Shown piece after piece: positions 32,546 through 41,800 of a stretch of 64,000 nt of DNA. Within the stretch, counting starts at the first letter, position 1, and the number at the start of each line of letters is the position of its first letter. Source of the DNA: Symbiodinium natans (lineage: Eukaryota > Sar > Dinophyceae > Suessiales > Symbiodiniaceae). Both the position numbers and the translations under genes were made by a program. The notes below the pieces were generated by a model. The model made no database searches and was not told the DNA's origin. It saw only the letters and a list, made by a program, of their open reading frames with translations. The stretch is from positions 44,410 through 108,409 of the forward strand of contig CAJNDS010000590.1 of NCBI GenBank assembly GCA_905221605.1, read 5' to 3'.

Positions 32546-34086
32546 CTCCGCGCACCCTTAACGAATCTTGCCAGAATTTGCAGATCATCGGCTCGAGCCC
32601 TCCACCAATTGAGTTCGGTCCTTCCAGCCTCGAATTTCTTCGCTCCCAATGCCCAAGGCCAGGGGCGACGTAACGCATATCGTGCTTACAATTTCCATCT
32701 TGCTTACAATTTCATTCCTTGACTCGCCGGCGAGGTGAGCAAGAATGCCCTGAAGCGCCAGCAACTACGTGAACATGACAGGGCGGCGAACAGCGTTCAG
32801 GCCTTCAGCTTCGAGCCCGAATCTTAGCCATACTCGATTGATTCCTTGAAGTATTTCTCGCCTGCAATGCATCGCCTGCAATTTCTAGGAGCCGTGGAAT
32901 GGATCCCGTGGTTGCGGACTGGCTCTGCATCCACCTGAACTTCAAGGTCAGCGACTCGCCAATTTGGTGTGCCGGCCCGGGAAGCCTACGTGCCGATTTA
33001 TGAGCGTCCGGCTTCACTCCAAGTATTTAAATATTCCTTCCAAGGACGACGCAAACTATATCTTACCGTATATCTAAGTCATGACCTAACACGAGAAGTA
33101 ATTTACTTTTCTTTTACGTTTTTGATTTCAACAGAAATGTGTCAGAAAAGAAGAAATAAATTTCTAGACAAGGAAAATGAATTGTAATCAAATTTCTAAA
33201 TAGAACTGTATGAAAGATTAGCAAAATATTGAAGAACAAAATTAAAGAACAATATTAAAAGGCAAAATAGCACAAATAAAACACTTTTCGGATGAACTAA
33301 AATTTCAAATTTAGAAAGGTTAGAAATCTAGAAATAGACAATAGAAAATGTAGATAACAATCAAAACGTTATCACAAATGATATAGATGAAGAATTGGAG
33401 CATTGAAATTTCTTATCCAACCACCAAATCCATCAAACCCGTCAAGTAGCTCAGATTCTAAATTAACAGATGAAATTCATGAGTATACAACAGTTCTAAT
33501 TTGTAACGAGAAAACTCGAAGCGAAGGAAAGTTTTGAAAAAGGCAAAGAAGAAAATATAGAATACTTTCACTAAGAAAATATTCTAAATTAAAACCTTAA
33601 AATCATGAATATACAATAAGTATAATGTTTATCGAGAAATATCTTTAAGCGACAGAAAATTTTCAACAAGGTAAAGAAGAGAAAATAGAGAAGACTGTTA
33701 TTAAGAATAATTTTCTGTTTCTAGTTCAGAAAAAATCAAGACAAATAACTATTAAAATGGCATGAACATTGAAGGAATAAAGATACAACATTAATCGAAT
33801 ATAGTAAGAATGTTTTTTTGTCAGAAATGAGTTGCATTAAAGGTAGCGCTGAAAATCTACGAGAATTATCAATGGAAAATTCATACATAATTCTTGAGTT
33901 TCATCAAAGGACAAGAAGGCAAGCAACAGTACTAAAATTCTTTGATGGTATTTCAAAAACCGGAATCAGCTGTTTTAAATTTTTTAGAAATTAGATGCTT
34001 TTCTTCGAATTTATGTACTTTTTGTATTTGTTTTTTGAATTAAAACAAAGAGTATTGTTCTACCTGATTAGTGAACTTTATAGCCA
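32546..34086. other. Unique sequence passing into an AT-rich locus, no gene
   Basis: Bases 32546-33015 are of mixed composition. From about 33020 the DNA becomes strongly A/T-rich up to the retrotransposon and resumes AT-rich on its far side (43858 onward), so the element interrupts one AT-rich locus. No TTTAGGG unit occurs here. No ORF of meaningful length or organelle gene was recognised. Confidence 0.7.
33477..33720. repeat. Diverged tandem duplication, period about 126 bp
   Basis: TCATGAGTATACAA at 33477 and TCATGAATATACAA at 33603 start two similar stretches. Each contains ATCGAGAAA or ACGAGAAA, then GAAA.TTTT.AA.AAGG.AAAGAAGA, then TAAGAA.AAT. The copies are clearly diverged, so the duplication is older than the retrotransposon insertion. 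Confidence 0.6.
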
Positions 34087-34092
34087 TGTTTA
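34087..34092. repeat. Target-site duplication, left copy (TGTTTA)
   Basis: TGTTTA touches the 5' LTR. The same hexamer lies at 43852-43857, one T after the 3' LTR. The AT-rich sequences outside are otherwise different. Confidence 0.75.
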
Positions 34093-34173
34093 GTTGAAGA
34101 ATCACGAGCTTCCTTCCTCTATTGTAAAGCATGTATAGTCATGTTGTGCAGACTAGGATGACTTACCTTCTGA

Positions 34174-34189
34174 CCATTTTTGGCTCAAG
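34174..34189 (+). promoter_or_regulatory. Spliced-leader-like sequence in the 5' LTR
   Basis: CCATTTTTGGCTCAAG differs from the last 15 nt of the 22-nt dinoflagellate spliced leader (CCATTTTGGCTCAAG) only by one extra T. It keeps an ATTTTTGG resembling the Sm-type site described in that leader and is followed by TAAAA, so a GT lies at its end as in a donor. It may be a relic of reverse-transcribed trans-spliced RNA or a functional mimic. Same sequence at 43710-43725. Confidence 0.7.
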
Positions 34190-34196
34190 TAAAAAG

Positions 34197-34213
34197 GCCG
34201 CATGAGGTGCGGC
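34197..34213 (+). promoter_or_regulatory. Perfect stem-loop just after the spliced-leader-like sequence
   Basis: GCCGCA and TGCGGC pair around a TGAGG loop, preceded by five A residues. It is present in both LTRs (second copy about 43733-43749). Role unknown; it could be an RNA-processing or structural element in the LTR transcript. Confidence 0.5.
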
Positions 34214-34314
34214 TTGCACGCAGGGTTGAGGGCTTTGAGGGTCCCTGAACCCTTCTTTTGGTTGTGCCTGGTCCTTCCCCTTTTAGGCTTAGGCCAGGTT
34301 CTAACCTGTTCAAC

Positions 34315-34324
34315 TGGTTATCAG
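34315..34324 (+). other. Primer-binding site (TGGTTATCAG)
   Basis: TGGTTATCAG starts at the first base after the 5' LTR. It resembles the TGGTATCAG primer-binding site used by many copia elements for initiator tRNA-Met, with one extra T. Confidence 0.65.
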
Positions 34325-34377
34325 CTCCGTATCGCTCTGTTTGTTCTGTAGATTTCAGGGTCTAGGATTGAGGACCC

Positions 34378-35673
34378 ATGGACTGCAACCCTCCTCGTGA
34401 GGAAGAGCGCATTCCAAGGCCTCTCGGTGTGAGAGGCACTCGAGGGGGCGCCGCAGCCCAAAGGAAGCGGAAAGCGTATCAAATATATATCTTTCTGCGC
34501 GATCAGGACTTGGGCATCTTCGCTGATCCATCCGAAGTTCCCTTCCGTCGCCCTGACGGATCTACAAGATCCGTAGTGCGCCGTCCGAGGACGGCTCCCT
34601 TTCAGGCTGTGGAAGAGCAGTCAGAAGTGATCGTTATTGACGATCAGGCCCCGGAGACTCCGCCGCCTTCTACGCCAGTTCGTCCGTTTCATCGACTTCA
34701 TCCTTCAACTGTTGTTCTGAAGGCGAAGACCACGGCTCCATCACCTCCACCCGCTTCTTCGTCATCAAGCTCTTCAACTCAGAGGCCTTTGCCGGCTCCA
34801 AAGCCTTTGTTAACTCCATCGGCTTCATTGTCATCAGACATTCCGGCTCCGAAGACTCCACCGAAAGCTCCGCCTCGAAGTTTGTCATCAGGCATTCCGG
34901 TTCCAAAGACTCCACCGAAGGCTCCGCCTCGTGTGCCGGAACCTTCGCATCCTCCATCGGCTCAGGTGCTGCATCGTGTGCCGGAACCTTCGCATCCTCC
35001 GCCACCTCAGGTGACAGGAAATCCTCGTGTGATTGACTTCCGTCCCCTGAAGACAGAGGTGCTGGACTTTGAGGGTGTTAAGGTGAAGCTTACGGAACCT
35101 GCTTTCGAGAGATTCTCCTTTGGTTTGAGCTTGGATTTTCACGGAGTGTTGGATCGATATCACAAGAAGTCGACAAGCTGGACGGATCCTAGGCCCGAGT
35201 TTCCTTCAGAGTGTGTGGCAGCCTTGCGCGATCTTCATTCGTTGATTCCGCGCTACGGGGGCTTATTCTTCGTCTGCAGTTACTGTCATCACGAGGACAC
35301 TAAAAGGCACGTGGTTGAGACGACAGTGAATTCCTGTGATACGCTTTTCACGCAGATCGGGGAATCGCCTATTTGCCTCATTTTCATTACGAGGAAGGCC
35401 ACTGGTCCGTTGGGGAAGCGTGCAGTGCTGGAACATCTGGCAAAGGAGGTTGAGCTCCCCATCATTCACGTCGACGACTCTGCGGATGTCTGTGACGAGT
35501 TGGCGGGCTCTGAGCACGTGATTCCTCTGCATATTGCCATTCCGAAGAGATCCAAGGGGAGTCGTGGACAGCGCACTATTTTTCCGCGTGCTCCCGTGCC
35601 TTCCTTTGACAGCTTTCCGGAGTGTACTGACGCTATCGAAGGTCAGGTGCGGAAGTGGTTTCCGGACGCCTAA
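34378..35673 (+). CDS. Retrotransposon ORF1: HAD-like domain with Pro-rich N-terminus
   Basis: The product has 431 residues. Residues 1-100 contain a basic patch; about 100-225 are Pro/Ser-rich, with repeats of the PKTPPKAPPR and VPEPSHPP types. Residues about 245-400 show the four HAD motifs in order. Motif I is LDFHGVLD with nucleophile position D253 (the usual second Asp, position 255, is His). Motif II has S301 in FVCSYCHH. K347 lies in TGPLGKRAVLEHL. Motif IV is IIHVDDSAD with D366 and D367. Motif spacing fits a small-cap HAD fold. HAD proteins are phosphatases or related hydrolases; loss of the D+2 acid/base may change or abolish phosphatase chemistry. ORF2 has its own gag, so ORF1 is an additional gene rather than gag. 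It starts 63 bases after the 5' LTR at the first long-frame ATG. Domain call is from motifs only. Confidence 0.7.
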   Translation: MDCNPPREEERIPRPLGVRGTRGGAAAQRKRKAYQIYIFLRDQDLGIFADPSEVPFRRPDGSTRSVVRRPRTAPFQAVEEQSEVIVIDDQAPETPPPSTPVRPFHRLHPSTVVLKAKTTAPSPPPASSSSSSSTQRPLPAPKPLLTPSASLSSDIPAPKTPPKAPPRSLSSGIPVPKTPPKAPPRVPEPSHPPSAQVLHRVPEPSHPPPPQVTGNPRVIDFRPLKTEVLDFEGVKVKLTEPAFERFSFGLSLDFHGVLDRYHKKSTSWTDPRPEFPSECVAALRDLHSLIPRYGGLFFVCSYCHHEDTKRHVVETTVNSCDTLFTQIGESPICLIFITRKATGPLGKRAVLEHLAKEVELPIIHVDDSADVCDELAGSEHVIPLHIAIPKRSKGSRGQRTIFPRAPVPSFDSFPECTDAIEGQVRKWFPDA

Positions 35674-35822
35674 AGGTCTGGGGCTGTTCGTCCAGTTGTC
35701 CGGCGCTGAGCGCCTCCTCTGGCGACATTGAGGGGATTGCAGATCCAACCGTGAGCCTCGCATCTTCTGCCAAAAGAAAGGGTGCGTTGAGCTGCTGCTA
35801 AGCGCTTCCACCTCTCAAGGCA

Positions 35823-38800
35823 ATGTCTTCCCCCTCAGACCCTAGCAACCAAGCTAGTTCGGTACTTGATCTATCGAGTGCCTCAGCCATGGCATTGCCG
35901 GGTGGTATCGGTTCAGATAGTGGTTCGGTTACGAGTAGTTCTGCAGTTGAGCTCCGTGAAAGGTCCCCTCCTCTGACTAGACGGGCTTTGTCGGGACCTC
36001 GCAGAACTCGTGAGCACTCAGAACCTTACCCGAATCTAACCGCTCAAGCCTCATACACGCAGAACATCCTGAACGTAGGAGCGTCCCCACAAGAAGTCCT
36101 GGATGCCCAACGTTTGGCTGCAACCCAAGCAGCGCAGCAAGTGGCTGATCATGCTGAGCAGCTACATGCTGTAAGGCTAGAGCAGGTAGAGAATGAGGCT
36201 AGAGGTTTGGTTGAAGCCACCGCTGAGCAAATGCGTGAGCAGTTGCAACAATACGAACATCGTTATGATGAGATCCTTCAACAGGGTCGAATCTTGGAAG
36301 AACAGCTATCCGTAGCTAAGGCTGAGCTAAGCAAAGTCGAAGCTGAACTTCAGGTTGCTCGTGCAGGGTACCAAGAGCTTGAAGCCGCCCTAACCAGCTG
36401 CCGGGGTGATAACAACTTGCTGAACTTCCAAAACACCCAGCTACGTGTTGAGTTGCAAGTCAAAGACCGTGAGATTCAGAGACTTCGTCAGGCTGCTTTA
36501 AGCGCCACGAGTCCTGGGTCTTCACCTCGAAAGCCTGCACCTCGCCAGCAAGATGTGCCATCTGCAATTGCACCAAGTGCCTGTTCAGGTGGTTCTAGTT
36601 GGGTACATATCGGTTCGGATGGGGACAATAATGGTGCACCTTCATTGCCGCAAGTTGTCAATGAGTCACCCCCTTGCCCTCCTGCAACCGTTACCGACCC
36701 TCGTGTTGATCAGTTGATTGATGTCGTCCAGCAACTGCTTGCCCAAAGAAATGGCACGGATCAAGGATGCAATGATGCATCTCCTGTTCATGAGAACGAA
36801 GAGCCTGAGAGGCAAGAGAAGCACATTGTTGACAACCGAGCTTTGTTGCATCTCAAGCTTGAACCTGTTCCTTCCGACGCTGCTGGTTTCCGAGCCTGGA
36901 AAAACGCGTTGTTGGTCCAAATTGCCAAGCTTGATATGTCAGGAGAAGGTTTGGTCGTTGAATGGCTGTCTCAGTCTTTCACAGCTGAAAAAGAAGACCT
37001 TACTGAGTCTGGTTTTCTCCCTCGCCTTGACGCTTGGATTGCTGGAGAGATGACTTCCTTGCGTGTGTTGAAGCAAGTGACTGAGTTGGAGCAAGAGGTA
37101 ATTGCCTATGTTGAGTTGTGCGGCCAAGCACGGTCCCAGCCGAAAGGTCGATACATGCTTGCCCTTCTTGCTCGTCATTTCAGCATCGACCGTGTTCGAG
37201 GTACTGTGCTGACTGCTTCGACGTTGTTCCAGGTTGAAATCGGGGGAAACTCCATGCGAGATCTCCGAGACTTTGTGCAACGCGTAAGGACTGTTCTGTA
37301 TGCCATACCGGTCGGACAGAGGCCAGATGATCGCCTCACTGGTGAATGGCTTTTCCACCGGGTGAAGCATATTCGAAAGTTGGAACGCATCATCGAGGAT
37401 ATCAGAGAATCTGCGCCAGAATCCCGTCGTCGTGAGTGGGATTACTTATGGAACAAAATACAAGATATCCTTGTTCAAGAGCGAGAAGATGCAAACTCTC
37501 ACTCAGTGATGAAGTCTTTGCAAATTGCCGCTCCGCAGGCAAAGACAAAGGGAGTTCCTGCAGAGACTAAGGAGGCATCCCGAAGTTCCCCAAAGGCTAA
37601 GACTCCTGCCCCAGTGTCCACTGGACCTTCACCGAAGGCTCCAGTACCTGCAAATCCCGCACCAAGCCCCAAACCTAAGACAAAAGCTAAAGCGAAGGCA
37701 AAAGGCATGTCAGATGCAGAAAAAGCCAAGACACCTTGCATTTTCTTCAGAATGTCGTCTGGTTGCATGCATGGAGAGAATTGCAAGTACAGCCACGCCC
37801 CTGATAAGACCCCTAAGGTCGACCCTAAGTCTAAGCCAAAGGCCGCCGCTTCCAAGCCCAAGTCCCCAGGAGCTGTTGCAAAAGCAGTCGTGGCAATGAT
37901 GGCTGCCTCAAGCATGTGCAACATTCCTGGGAGCAACGCTTTCAGCGTTGAATGGGCTGCCGACACAGCTGCTGGTCGGCATCTTGGATCGGCGCGAGCG
38001 CTGGCAGACCAGGGAATTCCGTCGGAGTCGTACAGGTCCTTTCTTGCGCACTCAGCGAGCCCTGTTACGTTCCACACAGGTGGTGGACCTCAGCCTGGCT
38101 CTCAGAGTTTGGGATTTGCGTCCGACAATATGCCTCTCGCCAACCACTACATGTTGGACAACTGTCCAGTTGTTCGGAGCACCGGTTTGGATGTTGAATC
38201 CGGGAAGGCCTTCATATGGTTACCTGGTTCCCTTCCTTTCTTCGTGCATGACTTGTCTAAGCTTCGGATTGATTGCGCTGAGGAGGCCAGGTTTTATGCA
38301 ACGCGCATAGATGAGCATGTGCCTATTTTCACCAGCAAAGTTCAGTTTGTCCACGGCGTGGCTGCGTCAGCTGATTCTCTTGAAAGGTCTGGTAAGGAAA
38401 GCCGAGAGCCTTCGACCCCCTTTGCCCATGATCCAGCTGAAGAGTATGCCAAAGACCTCCTAACAAAGCGTGGTGATATTCAGCCCAATCAAGTTCGTAA
38501 GATCTTTGGACTTGTGAAGCGTGGTTCAGCACCCCGAGGGATTGAGCCGAGCAACGACTCGTCCTTTGCAGTTGGCTGCTTCCGTCGAGGTGGCGTCGTC
38601 GGTCTTTTGAAGTCTACGAAGGAGTACCCTTTCGTGACTCGTGCATTGAACCAATTTGCACAGCGTAAAGCCCCTGGACATGTTTACACCACCATCAATT
38701 TGCTGCACAATGTGTCCGCAGATCCTCACAAGGATTCCCGTAATGCTGGGATCGACAATGTTGTCATTTCGTTGGGGGGGTTTACCGGTGGTGGTGTTTG

Positions 38801-41800
38801 GGTTGAAGATGCTGCAGGAAGAGACAAATGTCCTTTTCCAAGCGTTTCGCAAATTGGCAAGATTTTGAGTTTCAAGAAAGGGGTTATCCAGTTCTCTGCC
38901 AAAAATCGACTACATGCCACGCAACCTTGGACTGGTGATCGGCTGGTGATGATCTTGTACGCAGCAAAAGATCCAGCTTCTCTTGAGCTTGATGTCTTAG
39001 ATGCTCTCATAGGAGTTGGATTTCCTTTGGACAGTCACCCGCTGGTTGATGTCATTCCAGCAGAGATTGAGTCGTCCGAAGTGCCTTCCTCTTCGTCAGG
39101 GGGGCTGCCCAAAGAACATCTTGTCGAGGCAAACCCTGATGGTCCAGCTGCATCTGCGCTTCCTGAAGGGGACAAGCCTTTAGATGTGAGTTCGCCGGGA
39201 GTTCCCATTGTGGACGATGCCCATGTCAGCGATCGAGTTCGCAAATTGAGAGATGAAGCTGTGAGCGTGAAGCATCGCTTATTCCATTTCCCAAAGAACC
39301 CGTTCTGCGATGTGTGCAATCGATCCAAACTCTTATCCCGCAGGGTGCGCCGCAAGCCTCGTGATGAGGATTCTGAGCCCGCGATGCTTGAAGCTTCTGA
39401 GTTTGGAGAGGTTATTGCAGCTGATCACATCCATGTGTTCAAGTCACCTAGTGACTCCAATGCTCCCGGAAGAGAGTATGTGGTGTTGTGCCTTCGAGAT
39501 CGCTTCACAGGATTGTTTGCTGCTTACCCTGCCACAGATCGTTCAACTGATTCCATCTTGACATGCCTCAAGCGTTTTGTTGGGAGGAAAGTGTGCAGCA
39601 AACCGGTATCGCTGGTTTCTGATGCAGCAGACGAATTCAAGCTTGCTGCAGAAACCTTGGGCTGGTTACACATGCCTTCATTGCCGAACCGGTTTCCTCA
39701 CAATTCTCAACTTGAGCGTGAAATTCGGTCTTTCCAAGAAGGGGTCAGGTCATCTTTTCTTGAAGCAGGGTTTGCTGTCAGACCTGAGTTGTGGACAGTG
39801 GCTTGCCGCTACGGGTCAATGGCGATGAACCTTTCGCATCCTGCTCCTCTCGAATCTGATCTCTCACGATGGGACTTTGCAGTTGCGCACTTCGATACCG
39901 AAGACGTCCCGCCTCGGGAATTAATCTTAGGCCAACTTGTTTTCTATCGGGCACGAGCAGATAGCAAGTTTGGTCCTAATGCCAAGCCAGGGTTGTTTGC
40001 CGGATGGAGATTGGAGCCTGGGTTCTTGTATAGGTCGGTTGTATACGTGCTGGATTTAGCCAAAGTTCGATTCAAACTTGGTTCTTGGGAAGAGGTAATA
40101 TCTGTTCCTGAAGCAGAACTGTATGTGCGATCTGGCGATCCAGTGTTTCCCCTCAAAAACGCAGCCGAACACACGCTGCAACTTTGTGGAGGAGAAGACT
40201 TCGTAATACCAGATCCTCTTCCTCTGCCTTTCTCAGGCGACCAAGCCAACATCAAGAAAAAGGCCCGAAGGATCTACATCACCTATTCAAGATTTCTGAA
40301 GCTTGGCCCTACTCCAGGCTGTACTGCCTGTGAAAGAGACCGTTCCGACCACAATCCTGAATGTGTTGCTCGTTTTGAAAAGGCGTTCGGGGACGAGGCC
40401 AAAACTTCGTCTCAACCTTTTGAGGATCACGAGAGGCTCTTGTCTTTCGAGCATCTTGGTTTGCCTGATCTTCCGCCTGAGATCGACCCAGCCGATGAAG
40501 AAGCAGTTGAAGTGGAACTTGCTGCTTTGGGTAGGTCTACAGAAAGAGATGCTGAATCAGAGCTAGACTTCCTCAGGACGCCGGAATACGAACCTTCCAT
40601 TCCCGAAGATGATGAAGCACTCCCCGGTGTTGGAGCTTTGCCTGCCTGTCGGCATCAGAAGCCTGGTGCGTTGGTACTTTATGAGTTTTGCTGCGCTCCG
40701 GATTCCATGATTGGGCGTCTTGGTCCAGAACTAGGTGTTCAAGTGGTTCGGTTGTGCCGTGAAAGCATCGATCTCGAGGATCCCTTGGCAATCGATCAAC
40801 TCATTCACCAAGTCAGTGCAACTCCTGGTTGCTGCATCCATGGATCCCTTGAATGTGGACCTTGGTCAGCGTGGTCCCGCATGAACCTGGCCACTAAGCC
40901 GGGATACCTTGAAAAGCTTACCGCCGAAAGGGAGAAATCCCGGAAGCTATTGTTGCAATTCATCCGGGTTGCTGCATTAGTCATACTTCAGGGGGGTGAA
41001 GTAAGTTTCGAGTGGCCAAGAGACGCTGCTGGTTGGTCTTTGCCTGAGATCATTGCTTTTGTTGACCAGTTCAATCTTCTCACCGTTGAGTTCCACGGAT
41101 GCGCTTTCGGACTTGTGTCTTCCAGAGGTGGCCCAATGCTGAAGCCTTGGAAGATATTGACTAGTAGTAAGCGTTTGGCACATGACTTTGCGGCTTATCA
41201 GTGTTCACATCCTAAGCACTTCAAGCACGATACCGTTGAAGGTTCAGACTCAAGACGCTCAGCCTTTTACCCTGAGGCCATGGCCAGGGCAATTTTGGCA
41301 TCTTTGTTTCCTTATGCGAAAGCATTTGTTGCACCAGCGTTGCCATGTGTGCCCACTTTTCCTCAACTTCACAGGGTTAAGGACGTTCGGCCGCCACTAC
41401 CGCTCGATCTCCTGATGTTTGAGTCTGGTATGCGCCACATCCGAATCCCTGGTTACGTCCATCGGCTGTTGGATAGAAGGGAATGGACTTCCCAGCCTGC
41501 TGCGCTTGAAAAGGTCCAAGAAGAAAAGGATGGTCTTTTGAAGGCAGGTACCTGGATAGAAGAAGAGATCATGCCGAAGAGTGAGGTTCTTGCATGGGCT
41601 CGCAGGACTTCCAATGTGATCCACTTCGGAAACTTGATGGTCATCATGAGTGTGAAAGGCGCCGAACTAGAGCCTGATTCTTGGAAGCTTAAGGCGCGTA
41701 TCGTCTTTCGTGGAGACGATATACGTGACCAGACTGGAATGTCTGCTGTGTTCGAAGAACTCTTCGCGTCTGCCCCTTCTTCGCTTGAGGGACTGAACAC

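Larger units (their letters stand above)
34093..34314 (+). repeat. 5' long terminal repeat, 222 bp
   Basis: Identical base for base to 43629-43850. It begins GTTGAAG and ends TTCAAC, giving short inverted ends (GTTGAA/TTCAAC). An alternative TG...CA reading would trim two bases from each end. It contains a spliced-leader-like stretch at 34174-34189 and a perfect 6-bp hairpin at 34197-34213. Confidence 0.93.

Noticed and set aside
34093-34314. LTR stem-loop as a bacterial-type terminator
   Set aside because: The organism context is eukaryotic; the hairpin is real but is better treated as an RNA structure in the LTR.
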